Positions 49,081-57,563 of a DNA stretch of 64,000 nt are shown here, in pieces (within the stretch, counting starts at the first letter, position 1; every line of letters begins with the position of its first letter). The stretch comes from Opitutia bacterium (lineage in GTDB: Bacteria; Verrucomicrobiota; Verrucomicrobiia; Opitutales; Opitutaceae). The stretch lies in contig JACRHT010000002.1 of NCBI GenBank assembly GCA_016217545.1, positions 186,001-250,000 of the forward strand, read 5' to 3'. A program made the position numbers and the translations under genes. The notes beneath the pieces are model-generated. The model did not search any database. It was not told the origin of the DNA and saw only the letters and a list, made by a program, of their open reading frames with translations.

Positions 49081-51120
49081 GTGGTCACCGCCGCCCCAGT
49101 TATTTCCGCTTCGGCGCCCCCCGCTTCGCGCGTTCCGCTGCGCATCGGCATGTTTCCCGAGCCCGAAAACGCGTCCGCGGGGAGCCGCGCCGGCGCCGGC
49201 CACAGCCTCTTTCGCCAGTTCAACTCCATGCTCCGCGCCCGCGGCTGCACCGTGAGCGGTTTGACGACCTCCGCGCTCCTGCAACCGGAGCAGGTCGAAT
49301 TGGACCTCGTCCACATCAACTGGACGGAACTGCTCGCGCGTGAACTCTACTTCGGAACGCGCTGGCTCCGCCTCACTGCCCGCGCCGCCGGCGTCATCGG
49401 TGAACCCGCCGACGCCGTCCTCCGCGCTGCCGTGCGCCGGCGGCTGCGGCCCCTATTTCGCCGCCACAAGGTCGTCTACGAAGTTCACGATCTCACCTCG
49501 AACTGGTTGCAACCTGCCGGCGCGCATCGCCTCGATCGCGCGGTCAAGGCGGTGATCCTCTCCGAAGCCCACGGCTGGATCGTGCACGAAGACAGCTGTC
49601 TCGGCGAAATCGCCTGTCCTCCGCCCGCCGCCCTCGCGACCTGTCGGCTCGGCGGCTTCGACCTGTTCCACGGCACTGCGATCTCCCGCGAAGCCGCGCG
49701 CGCCTCGCTCGGCCTGCCCACCAGTGGCCGCGTCTTCGTCTACGCCGGCTATTCCTCGCCGCGCCGCAACCCCCGCGAACTCGTCGCCGCGTTCGCACGT
49801 CTGCCCGCCGGCCACCACCTCCTGATCGCCAGCTCCAACGCGCGCGATTTCCTTCCCGCGGAATTGCCCGCCAACGTCCGCCTTTTCACCGGCTTCCTCG
49901 AAGACGAATTTCTCCGCACCCTCTTCAGCGCCGCCGACTGGACCGTGATGCCGGGACGCCACTACCTGACCTCGGCCGTCGTCCGCACCGCGATCAGTTA
50001 CCATTCCCCGGTCATCTGCGCTCCCTTCGGTTCGCAGATCGACATGGCCCGCGACGCCGCGCTCTGGCTCGACGACGACAGTGCCTCGCTGTCATCCCGG
50101 CTATCGACCGCCGCAACGATGCCCGACGCCGAACTCGCTCGCTTCCGCGAGGCGGCCGGGCGGCGTCAGGCCGAGCGCACGTGGGAAAAATTCGTTGCCG
50201 CTTACCTCTCGCTCGTCACCCGCCTCGTGCCGAACACGTCCGTGCGGCTCGATGCGTCGGCGCCTGACACGGCATCTTCGTCGGCGGCCACGCCTCCACC
50301 GGACCTGAGTTACTACCTCTCGCGACCCAGCGCCGCGGCCACGGAATTCCAGCGTTTGCTGCCTCCCTCGGCTCCAAAGGTCATTTGCGACATCGGCGCG
50401 TGCGAGGGCGAGGACTCGATCCGTTTCAGCCGACTCTTCCCCGCCGCGCGCGTGTTCGCTTTCGAAGCGCTTCCGTCCAATCAAGCTCTCGTGCGTGAGA
50501 ATTTCGCACGCTACGCCGCCGACCGCGCCGAACTCGTGCCGCTAGCGCTCTCTGACCGGCTCGGCACCGCGACCTTTCACGTTTCGTCCGGCCGCCCGCC
50601 GGAACTCTTCGCCGGCGAAGACTGGAACTACGGCAACAAATCCAGCTCGCTGCTGCCTCCCGCCGCCGGCCCCGTGCCGATGCATGGCTGGATTGAATTC
50701 AAGGAGCGCATCGAGGTTCCGACCGATACGCTCGACCGTTTCTGCGCCGCGCGCGGGCTCGCCGCCATCGACCTCGTCCACATGGACGTGCAAGGCGCCG
50801 AATTGCTCGTGCTGCGTGGCGCCGAGCGCATGCTCCCTTTCATCACCGCGATCTGGCTCGAAGTCTCCGCGTCCGAGCTCTACCGCGGCCAGGCACTCGA
50901 CCGCGACATCACCGCCTTCATGCGCGCGCATGGCTTCGCCCTTGCGCACGTCGAACTGCTCGGGAACGCCACCGGCGAAGGCGACCACTTTTACGTCAAC
51001 GTCCGCCACGCGCGCGTCTGGCCTTACCTCGCGGCGAAACGCTTCGCCGCTCTCTTTTCCCGGGCTCGCTTCTCCCTCGGCGCCCTGAAAAACCGCCTTC
51101 TCGGCCACCCCAACCCATGA
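49081..51120 (+). CDS. glycosyltransferase (GT4-like) fused to FkbM-family methyltransferase
   Basis: A 679-residue two-domain protein. The N-terminal part (about 1-395) is a GT-B glycosyltransferase: PLRIGMFPEPENASAG, KVVYEVHDLTSNW, RVFVYAGYSSPRRNP, FTGFLEDEFLRTLFSAADWT. The C-terminal part (about 410-640) is an FkbM methyltransferase: VICDIGACEGEDSIRFSRLF, VFAFEALPSNQALVREN, AIDLVHMDVQGAELLVLRGA. Such an enzyme could add and methylate a sugar in sequence, for example a chain-capping residue. The start is taken as the GTG at 49081; an ATG lies further in at 49150. The last bases overlap the next start (ATGA). Confidence 0.87.
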   Translation: MVTAAPVISASAPPASRVPLRIGMFPEPENASAGSRAGAGHSLFRQFNSMLRARGCTVSGLTTSALLQPEQVELDLVHINWTELLARELYFGTRWLRLTARAAGVIGEPADAVLRAAVRRRLRPLFRRHKVVYEVHDLTSNWLQPAGAHRLDRAVKAVILSEAHGWIVHEDSCLGEIACPPPAALATCRLGGFDLFHGTAISREAARASLGLPTSGRVFVYAGYSSPRRNPRELVAAFARLPAGHHLLIASSNARDFLPAELPANVRLFTGFLEDEFLRTLFSAADWTVMPGRHYLTSAVVRTAISYHSPVICAPFGSQIDMARDAALWLDDDSASLSSRLSTAATMPDAELARFREAAGRRQAERTWEKFVAAYLSLVTRLVPNTSVRLDASAPDTASSSAATPPPDLSYYLSRPSAAATEFQRLLPPSAPKVICDIGACEGEDSIRFSRLFPAARVFAFEALPSNQALVRENFARYAADRAELVPLALSDRLGTATFHVSSGRPPELFAGEDWNYGNKSSSLLPPAAGPVPMHGWIEFKERIEVPTDTLDRFCAARGLAAIDLVHMDVQGAELLVLRGAERMLPFITAIWLEVSASELYRGQALDRDITAFMRAHGFALAHVELLGNATGEGDHFYVNVRHARVWPYLAAKRFAALFSRARFSLGALKNRLLGHPNP

Positions 51121-52040
51121 TCATCACCTGGCTCAACGGCGGTCTCGGCAACCAGATGTTCCAATACGCCGCCGGCCTCGCGCTCGCGCACCAGCGCCGC
51201 ACCGTGCTCAAGCTCGATGTCTCGTGGTTCCGCCACTACGACGAGTTCGAGGCGCACAACATCTACGGCCTGCACTGCTTCAACATCCTCGAGCAGTTCG
51301 CCACCGCCGACGAAATCACGCGCCTCTGCGGCCGCCCGCTCACCTTCGCCGAACGCTGTGCGCTACCCGTCGCCCGCCGCCTCCGCCTCAACGATTACGT
51401 CGCGCGCCACACCGCCATCGGCCAGCTCCATGACGCGAAGTCGTTTCACTTCTATCCGGAGTTCTTCGATCTGCCGGACAACACGATGATCTCCGGCTGG
51501 TGGCAGTCGGAGAAATTCTTCGCGCCGGTCGCCGATCACATCCGGCTGCACTTCAGCTTCCGCTTCCCGCCGCTGCCCGCCGTCGCCGAGATGGCCGCGC
51601 GCATCCGCAGCGGCCCATCCGCCGCCGTGCATTTCCGCCGCGGCGACTACACGCGCAACCAGACCTTCAACCAGAAGATCGGCGTCATCGGCCCCGCCTA
51701 CTACGACCGCGCCATCCAGCTGCTCCGCGAGCGCAGCCCCGACGCCACGCTCTACATTTTCTCCGACGACATCGACGCCATCGAACGCGAATACCGCGTG
51801 CCCGGCCCGCACGTCTTCGTCCGCGCCGTCCACCACTGGCACCCGTGGGACAAGATCCGCCTCATGTCTCTCTGCGACCACATCGCCATCGCGAACAGCA
51901 CCTTCTCCTGGTGGGCCGCGTGGCTGAACCCTTCGCCCACTAAACTCGTCATCGCCCCCGATCCGTGGTTCGCCAACAGCATCCACAATTCGAGCGACGT
52001 CGTCCCCGACAGCTGGACCCGACTCCCCATCAACCCATGA
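51117..52040 (+). CDS. GT11 alpha-1,2-fucosyltransferase-like protein
   Basis: A 307-residue glycosyltransferase of family GT11. It opens with MIITWLNGGLGNQMFQYAAG, the family signature. Conserved motifs are AVHFRRGDY (GDP-fucose binding, motif HxRRGDY), YIFSDDIDAIE and the C-terminal MSLCDHIAIANSTFSWWAAWL. The expected reaction is transfer of fucose from GDP-fucose to a galactose-like acceptor. No GDP-fucose synthesis genes are in the window, so the donor must come from elsewhere or differ. Overlaps on both sides (ATGA) show coupled translation. Confidence 0.92.
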   Translation: MIITWLNGGLGNQMFQYAAGLALAHQRRTVLKLDVSWFRHYDEFEAHNIYGLHCFNILEQFATADEITRLCGRPLTFAERCALPVARRLRLNDYVARHTAIGQLHDAKSFHFYPEFFDLPDNTMISGWWQSEKFFAPVADHIRLHFSFRFPPLPAVAEMAARIRSGPSAAVHFRRGDYTRNQTFNQKIGVIGPAYYDRAIQLLRERSPDATLYIFSDDIDAIEREYRVPGPHVFVRAVHHWHPWDKIRLMSLCDHIAIANSTFSWWAAWLNPSPTKLVIAPDPWFANSIHNSSDVVPDSWTRLPINP

Positions 52041-52630
52041 GCCTCGTCGACTCGTTGAAAAACACCTTCCGCCCCGCGTGGCACGCGCTGAAGCGCACCG
52101 TCTCGCCGCCGCGCCGCTGGCCAAGCGAAACCTCCAAGTGCCGCGCGCGCCTCGCGCCCTACTGCACCGGCGACGGCGCCGACCTCGGCTTCGGCGGCGA
52201 TCCTATCACGCCCGCCGCCATCCGCATGGACATGCCGAACCAATACGGCACCGTCGGCCAGTTTCCCGCGCAACTCCGCGGCGACGCCGCGCGCCTCGTG
52301 TGGTTCGCCGACGGCGCGCTCGATTTCATCTTCTCGTCGCACTTGCTCGAGGATTTCCAGGACACCGAATCCGTCCTCCGCGAGTGGCTGCGCGTCCTCA
52401 AGCCCGGCGGCCGCCTCATCATTTTCTGCCCCGACGAGCAGCGCTTCCGCGCCCACTGCAACCGCACCGGCCAGCCCTACAACCCGCACCACGTCCACGC
52501 GCACTTCTCCCTCGACTACGTGAAGGGCCTGCTCGCGCGCATCGGCGGCACTCGCCTCGTCCACGAAAACCCCGACGTCGATATCTACTCCTGGGACCTC
52601 GTCGTCGAAAAACTCCCCGCCTCCCGATGA
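52037..52630 (+). CDS. SAM-dependent methyltransferase, Methyltransf_11-like
   Basis: A 197-residue class I methyltransferase-like protein. GADLGFGGDPITPAAIRMDM is a variant SAM-binding loop. ADGALDFIFSSHLLEDFQDT, VLREWLRVLKPGGRLIIFCP and the C-terminal helix pattern are characteristic of the type found in glycan clusters. It lacks a clear GxGxG and may use a modified SAM pocket. It overlaps the GT11 gene and the next methyltransferase gene by 4 bases each. Confidence 0.82.
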   Translation: MSLVDSLKNTFRPAWHALKRTVSPPRRWPSETSKCRARLAPYCTGDGADLGFGGDPITPAAIRMDMPNQYGTVGQFPAQLRGDAARLVWFADGALDFIFSSHLLEDFQDTESVLREWLRVLKPGGRLIIFCPDEQRFRAHCNRTGQPYNPHHVHAHFSLDYVKGLLARIGGTRLVHENPDVDIYSWDLVVEKLPASR

Positions 52631-53298
52631 ACCTCTCCGCGCGCCTCCGCTACCTCCGCCATCACCTGCTCATGGTGTGGCCCCGCTACAAACTCTCCAC
52701 GGGCGACTACCGCACCGGCCTCGGCCCTTCCGCTTGGCTGCTCCACGGCCTCGTGCGCTCGCTCGCGCCCGACGTCGTCGTCGAGACCGGTTCCGCCCGC
52801 GGCTGGTCCGCCTGCCACATCGGCCTCGCGCTCCGCGAAAACGTTCGCGGCAAACTCTACGCCATCGACCCGCACTCCTCGACCGAGTGGAACGACAGCG
52901 GCGGCCCCGACGCCTCGCTGAACGTCTTTCGCCGCCACGTCTCCGCCATGGGCCTCGATCCCTACGTCGAAGTCGTCCGCGCCGACTCGCGCACCGCCGC
53001 GAAGAACTGGAACCGCCCGATCGACCTGCTCTTCATCGACGGCGACCACTCCTACGAAGGCGTGAAAGCCGACTGGGATCTGTTCTCGCCGTTCCTCACG
53101 CCGTCCGCCGTCACGATCTTCCACGACACCACGTGGGAACTCCACAAGCACGACGACCCGCGCTACCGCGACGACATGGGCGTGCCGCGCTTCGTCGACG
53201 AACTCCGCCGCGCCGGCTACCCGTGCATCACGCTCGACCGCGACTGCGGCCTGACGATGGTCCAACGCCCCGCCGGCGGAATCCCGTTGCTAAAGTAA
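52627..53298 (+). CDS. class I methyltransferase, Methyltransf_24-like
   Basis: A 223-residue methyltransferase. DVVVETGSARGWSACHIGLAL is the SAM-binding motif I, DPYVEVVRADSRTAA is motif II and IDLLFIDGDHSYEGVKADWD is the post-strand 4 acidic motif seen in cephalosporin hydroxylase-like and Methyltransf_24 proteins. FHDTTWELHKHDDPRYRDD provides putative metal ligands. The target is probably a sugar of the exported glycan. It ends the tightly overlapping block that begins at 51117; a palindromic repeat follows. Confidence 0.85.
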   Translation: MNLSARLRYLRHHLLMVWPRYKLSTGDYRTGLGPSAWLLHGLVRSLAPDVVVETGSARGWSACHIGLALRENVRGKLYAIDPHSSTEWNDSGGPDASLNVFRRHVSAMGLDPYVEVVRADSRTAAKNWNRPIDLLFIDGDHSYEGVKADWDLFSPFLTPSAVTIFHDTTWELHKHDDPRYRDDMGVPRFVDELRRAGYPCITLDRDCGLTMVQRPAGGIPLLK

Positions 53299-53350
53299 CG
53301 CCGGCTTCCAACCGCCCTCGTCTCTTTGTTCCGCCTCACCAAATCCGTTT

Positions 53351-53387
53351 GTCATCGCGAGGCCCGCAGCGCGGGCCGTGGCGATCC
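53351..53387. repeat. palindromic intergenic repeat GTCATCGCGAGGCCCGC ... GCGGGCCGTGGCGATCC
   Basis: A 37-base imperfect palindrome with GGCCCGC/GCGGGCC core arms and the outer GTCATCGCGAG. It lies 20 bases before the start of the GT9 gene. Similar GTCAT(C/T)GCGAG-type repeats are widespread in GC-rich genomes. Confidence 0.7.
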
Positions 53388-53406
53388 ATCTGACGTCGCG
53401 CGCTGA

Positions 53407-54351
53407 ATGGACGTTCGCTCCCATCTCGCCGGACTCCGCCGCTGGCTTTCGCTTGTCCGCCGCCACGGTCGCCCGCACCGCCTGTTCCACTTCTACGGCG
53501 GCATCGGCGACCAACTCCTCTGCTCCGCCGTCGCCCGCGAACTCCAGCGCCGCCGCCCGCAACGCATCTGGTTCTTCAGCCAGTCGCCTGAACTCTTCGC
53601 ACAAAACGCCGACGTGACCGCGACCGTGCCCTTCGACCTCGGCCTCATTCCGTGGGCGCGCCTCAGCGGCTCGCGCCCGCAGCGGCTGTTCTATCAGGAC
53701 TTTCTCCACGCGGAAAACCGCGACGCCCCGCTGCACGAACCCAGCATCGCCTCCCTCTGCCGCCGCGCCGGCATCACCGGCAACGTCACGCTGCGCCCCT
53801 ACCTGCCCGCCGTCACGCCCGCACCGCTGCCGAACCGCGCGCGCCCGCGCATCGCGATCCACTCGAGCTGCCTCACCGCGCGCTACCCGATGGCCAACAA
53901 GCAATGGCCCGTCGGGCGCATGCAAACCGTCGCGCGCGAACTCGCCGCGTTCGCCGACCTCGTCCAACTCGGCAGCCCGCAGGACCCCGATCTCCCCGGC
54001 GCACTCGACCGCCGTGGCACCCCGCTGCTCGACGCCGCGCGCGAACTCGCCGGCTGCGACCTCTTCGTCGGCCTCGTCGGTTTTCTCATGCACCTCGCGC
54101 GCGCCGTCGAGTGCCCCGCCGTCATCGTCTACGGCGGACGCGAACCGCCCGAGATCACCGGCTACTCCTGCAACGTGAATCTCGCCGATCGTCCCGCGTG
54201 CGCGCCGTGCTGGCACTACTCGCAATGCGACTATGACCGCCGCTGCCTCACCGCGATCACGCCTGAGCAGGTTCTCGCCGCCGTCCGCACCCAACTCGCC
54301 GCCGCGCACCCGCGCCCGCTCCGCGCCGACGACTTTCAAATCGCCGCCTGA
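53407..54351 (+). CDS. glycosyltransferase family 9-like protein
   Basis: A 314-residue protein resembling ADP-heptose:LPS heptosyltransferases. FHFYGGIGDQLLCSAVAREL is the N-terminal GxGD motif, RPRIAIHSSCLTARYPMANK is the central strand, and AARELAGCDLFVGLVGFLMH with CPAVIVYGGREPPEI is the donor-binding C-terminal domain. A C-terminal CAPCWHYSQCDYDRRC segment resembles the cysteine pairs seen in some GT9 proteins. The start ATG is 20 bases after a palindromic repeat. Confidence 0.85.
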   Translation: MDVRSHLAGLRRWLSLVRRHGRPHRLFHFYGGIGDQLLCSAVARELQRRRPQRIWFFSQSPELFAQNADVTATVPFDLGLIPWARLSGSRPQRLFYQDFLHAENRDAPLHEPSIASLCRRAGITGNVTLRPYLPAVTPAPLPNRARPRIAIHSSCLTARYPMANKQWPVGRMQTVARELAAFADLVQLGSPQDPDLPGALDRRGTPLLDAARELAGCDLFVGLVGFLMHLARAVECPAVIVYGGREPPEITGYSCNVNLADRPACAPCWHYSQCDYDRRCLTAITPEQVLAAVRTQLAAAHPRPLRADDFQIAA

Positions 54352-54374
54352 TGCACCTGCACGTCCTTAGCTTC

Positions 54375-54403
54375 AGGTGGAGCGCGTTGACCCCAACGCG
54401 CTC
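54375..54403. repeat. palindrome GGTGGAGCGCGTTG ... CAACGCGCTC, left of the GT4 gene
   Basis: A perfect ten-base-pair stem (GAGCGCGTTG with its complement, 4-base loop) preceded by AGGTG. It shares its sequence with the 55597-55655 element on the other side of the GT4 gene. Confidence 0.8.
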
Positions 54404-54436
54404 GATGCTTCGCACGCGCGTGCTCACGCCCGCCCG

Positions 54437-55561
54437 ATGAAAATCGCCTTCGTCTCCACCATTCTCGGCTACCCATGGGGCGGCGCCGACACGCTGTGGA
54501 CGAACGCCGCCGAAGCCGCCCAACGCCGCGGCGACGAACTGCTGATCTCCGTCTCGCCCGTCGTCGCCGCCAGCCCGCGCGTCGCCGCGCTCATCGACGC
54601 CGGCGCGCGTCTGCACGAACGCGTCCCCGCGTCCGTGCCGGACTCCCTCAGCGCCCGCATCGCAGGCAAAATCCGCCGCAAGCTCGGACGCGCTGGCGAC
54701 GGTCTCGTCGACGAACTCACCGCATTCCGCCCCGACCTCGTCATCATCAGCCTCGGCGGCACCTACGACCTGATTCTCCATTCCGACTGGGTCGATTGGT
54801 TCGCCGCGAGCCGCACGCGCGTTCGCCTCATTGCGAACTGGCAGGAAGAAAACCCATCGCTCTCCGAACGCGAGTGGCACGCGGCCAAACGCGCGCTCAC
54901 GCTCGCCAAGCAGGTCTGCTTCGTCTCCTCGCGCAACCTCACGGTCACGCGCCGCCACCTGCTCGAACCGCTCCCGCACGCGCGCGTCATCCAAAACCCG
55001 CTGCGCTGGCAACCCGCCGACGTCTCACCGTGGCCCACGTCGCCGACGCTCCAGCTCGCCACCGTCTCGCGCCTCGACGAAGGCAAAGGCATCCAGCTCG
55101 TCCTCCACGCCCTCGCCGCGCTGCCGCCCGCCACGACGCCCGCGTGGCAGCTCAACATTTTCGGCCAGGGTCCCGCCGAAGCCTATCTCCGCGCCACGGC
55201 GACGCATCTCGGCCTCACCGACCGCGTTCACTTCCGCGGCTACGTGAAACAGCTGCGCGACATCTGGGCGGAAAACCACCTGCTCGTCTCCGCCTCGGTC
55301 GACGACGGCGTGCCGATGACGATCCCCGAAGCGATGCTCTGCGAGCGGCCCGTCCTCTCCACCGAAGTCGGCGGCGCGAACGACTGGCTGCGCGACGGCG
55401 AAACCGGATTCCTCTGCCCCGCGCCCACCGTGCCGCTGCTGACCGCCACGCTCGCCCGCGCCTTCGCCACGCACGCCGCTTGGCCCGCCCTCGGCCGCGC
55501 CGCCGCCACTGCCGCCCACGCGCGCTACCTGCCACAAGATTACCTCACCCTCCTCGCATGA
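54437..55561 (+). CDS. glycosyltransferase family 4 protein
   Basis: A 374-residue GT-B enzyme. It begins MKIAFVSTILGYPWGGADTL and has an N-terminal domain ending SLGGTYDLILHSDW. The C-terminal donor domain contains LATVSRLDEGKGIQLVLHAL, LNIFGQGPAEAYLRA, VHFRGYVKQLRDIWAENHLL and the E-x7-E motif MTIPEAMLCERPVLSTEVGG. It is retaining, with a nucleotide-sugar donor. The gene is bracketed by two copies of a palindrome family, so it may have been acquired or moved separately. An upstream frame to 54377 only reads through repeat. Confidence 0.92.
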   Translation: MKIAFVSTILGYPWGGADTLWTNAAEAAQRRGDELLISVSPVVAASPRVAALIDAGARLHERVPASVPDSLSARIAGKIRRKLGRAGDGLVDELTAFRPDLVIISLGGTYDLILHSDWVDWFAASRTRVRLIANWQEENPSLSEREWHAAKRALTLAKQVCFVSSRNLTVTRRHLLEPLPHARVIQNPLRWQPADVSPWPTSPTLQLATVSRLDEGKGIQLVLHALAALPPATTPAWQLNIFGQGPAEAYLRATATHLGLTDRVHFRGYVKQLRDIWAENHLLVSASVDDGVPMTIPEAMLCERPVLSTEVGGANDWLRDGETGFLCPAPTVPLLTATLARAFATHAAWPALGRAAATAAHARYLPQDYLTLLA

Positions 55562-55596
55562 GCGCGCTGCATTTCGCCACCGTCGTTCCTTCGGCA

Positions 55597-55655
55597 AGGT
55601 GGAGCGGCTTGACCCCAAGACGCTCCGAACGCGTTGAGGTCAACGCGCTCCACCT
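55597..55655. repeat. palindrome AGGTGGAGCG ... CGCTCCACCT, right of the GT4 gene
   Basis: A 59-base inverted repeat with outer arms AGGTGGAGCG and CGCTCCACCT, and inside it GCTTGACCCCAAG and GCGTTGAGGTCAACGC. It contains the same GTGGAGCG.(G/C)TTGACC pattern as 54375-54403. Confidence 0.82.
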
Positions 55656-55692
55656 CCCAGCGCAGTCGCAATCCGCGCGATAATTTTCCGCC

Positions 55693-57471
55693 ATGGCTTC
55701 ACGCTCCGTCATCCTCGGCATCGGCGGCCTTCTCGGCCACGACGCCAACGCCGCACTCCTCATCGACGGCCGCCTCATCGCCTCGTCGCAGGAGGAGCGC
55801 CACACGCGCCTCAAGCACGACGGCTCCTTCCCGCGCCGCGCCATCGCCGAGGCGCTCGCGATGGGCGGCGTCACACCGGCCGACGTCACCGACGTCGTCC
55901 TCGCCGAGAAGCCGCTGCAAAGCCTCCTCTTCAATCTCTCCACGCGCCCCGGCAACGCCTTCACCCGCGCGCTCGGCCGCCTCCTGCCCGAACGCACCGC
56001 CGGCTACTACACCGATCCGGCGCGCGCACTGTTCCCGACCGCGCAATTCCACTTCGCCTGGCACCACCTCACGCACGTCGCGGGCGGCTTTCACACGTCG
56101 CCGTTCGAGCGCGCCGCATTTCTCTGCGTCGACGGCAAGGGCGAGGACTACAGCGCCAGCATGGGCGTGATCGACGGCGGCCGCCTCGAACTCCGCGCCG
56201 AGCAAACCTACGAGAACGGCTTGGGCATGTTCTACACGCTCGTGACGATGTATCTCGGGTTCCACTCGTTCGGCTCCGAATACAAGGTCATGGGCCTCGC
56301 GCCCTACGGCACGCCGCGCTTCGTCGACAAACTCTCGCGCCTCTTCACCACCGACGAACGCGGCGGCTTCCGTCTGAAATTCCCGGTGCAGTTCAACGAG
56401 TTCTCGCTGCTCGCCGCGCTCCCCCACGTCGCCGCCGCCGTCGGCCTGCCCGCACGCGACAAGAAGGACCTGCTCACCGACGACTACATCGACATCGCCA
56501 CCTCGCTGCAGCAGATCTTCGAGGACGAAGTCTTCAAGATGGCGCGCTACATCCGCGCCGAGACCGGCGAGGAGAACCTCGTGTTCTGCGGCGGCTGCGC
56601 GCAAAACTGCGTCACCGCCGGCAAGCTTCGCGCCGAAAAAATCTTCAAGGGCGTCTTCAACTCGCCCGTCGGCGGCGACATGGGTTCCGGCCTCGGTGCC
56701 GCGCTGCTCCTCGAACGCGAACGCCGCGGCTCGCTCTTCAAGGTCGCGCACAACGGCTTCTATCTCGGCGGCGAACCGGGTCCGATTCCCGCCGAGGCGA
56801 ATCCCTGGCGCGTCACCGTCACCGGCGACTTCGACGACTTCGTCGCCGCCCAGCTCGCGCAGGGCAAAATCGTCGCGTGGGTCCGCGGTCGCATGGAACT
56901 CGGCGCGCGCGCCCTCGGCGCCCGCTCGATCCTCGCCGACGCGCGCCAGCCCGGCATGCAGTCACGTCTGAATCTCGCCGTGAAGTTTCGCGAGTCCTTC
57001 CGTCCGTTCGCGCCGCTCGTGCTCGCCGAGGATTGCGCCGCGTGGTTCGACACCGATGAGCCGAGCGACTTCATGCAATACACCGCGAACCTCGTCCCCG
57101 CGCGCCGCACGCCACAGCCGGAGCAGTTCGCCTCGCTCCGCGAGCGTCTCGATTTCCCGCGCAGCGAGATCGCGAGCGTCGTGCACGTCGACTACTCCGC
57201 ACGCCTCCAGACGATCGCCCGCGAAAACCATCCGGACATGCACCGCCTGCTCACCGCCTTCAAGCGGCAGACCGGCGTCCCGATCCTGATCAACACCTCC
57301 TTCAACGTCTCCGGCCAGCCGATCGTCCGCACCGCCGCCGAGGCGTGGGAATGCTTCCTCAACACCGACATCGATCTGCTCGTGCTCAACGATCAGCTCT
57401 TCCGCAATCCCTTCCAGAAAACCCGCGAGGAGAAACTCACATGGCTCAAGCAATTCGCCAAATTGGCCTGA
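55693..57471 (+). CDS. carbamoyltransferase, NodU/CmcH family
   Basis: A 592-residue enzyme that moves a carbamoyl group from carbamoyl phosphate, via carbamoyl-AMP, to a hydroxyl of a sugar or natural product. The N-terminal Kae1/ASKHA-like domain has VILGIGGLLGHDANAALLID, SQEERHTRLKHD, WHHLTHVAGGFHTSPFE and VDGKGEDYSASMGV. The YrdC-like C-terminal domain has RMELGARALGARSILADAR, FRESFRPFAPLVL and ILINTSFNVSGQPIVRTAAE. It predicts O-carbamoylated residues in the exported glycan. Its end overlaps a 40-codon frame. Confidence 0.94.
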   Translation: MASRSVILGIGGLLGHDANAALLIDGRLIASSQEERHTRLKHDGSFPRRAIAEALAMGGVTPADVTDVVLAEKPLQSLLFNLSTRPGNAFTRALGRLLPERTAGYYTDPARALFPTAQFHFAWHHLTHVAGGFHTSPFERAAFLCVDGKGEDYSASMGVIDGGRLELRAEQTYENGLGMFYTLVTMYLGFHSFGSEYKVMGLAPYGTPRFVDKLSRLFTTDERGGFRLKFPVQFNEFSLLAALPHVAAAVGLPARDKKDLLTDDYIDIATSLQQIFEDEVFKMARYIRAETGEENLVFCGGCAQNCVTAGKLRAEKIFKGVFNSPVGGDMGSGLGAALLLERERRGSLFKVAHNGFYLGGEPGPIPAEANPWRVTVTGDFDDFVAAQLAQGKIVAWVRGRMELGARALGARSILADARQPGMQSRLNLAVKFRESFRPFAPLVLAEDCAAWFDTDEPSDFMQYTANLVPARRTPQPEQFASLRERLDFPRSEIASVVHVDYSARLQTIARENHPDMHRLLTAFKRQTGVPILINTSFNVSGQPIVRTAAEAWECFLNTDIDLLVLNDQLFRNPFQKTREEKLTWLKQFAKLA

Positions 57472-57563
57472 AAATCCTCGTCGCGTTCCTGCGCCTCGTC
57501 GGTCGCGACGCCCCCGCCGGCTGGCAGCGCAGCACGCGCCCGACCCACCTGCGCGGCACATGA
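57441..57563 (+). CDS. 40-residue peptide between carbamoyltransferase and methyltransferase genes
   Basis: It begins MAQAIRQIGLKILVAFLRLV and continues GRDAPAGWQRSTRPTHLRGT. An amphipathic to hydrophobic helix is followed by a basic tail. Support comes from signals, not homology: GAGGAGAAA lies 5-13 bases before the ATG, the frame overlaps the carbamoyltransferase end by 31 bases, and its stop overlaps the next start as ATGA, the same coupling used throughout the cluster. Small proteins after NodU-type genes are known (DUF5989), but this one does not clearly match. It could serve only to couple translation. Confidence 0.5.
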   Translation: MAQAIRQIGLKILVAFLRLVGRDAPAGWQRSTRPTHLRGT

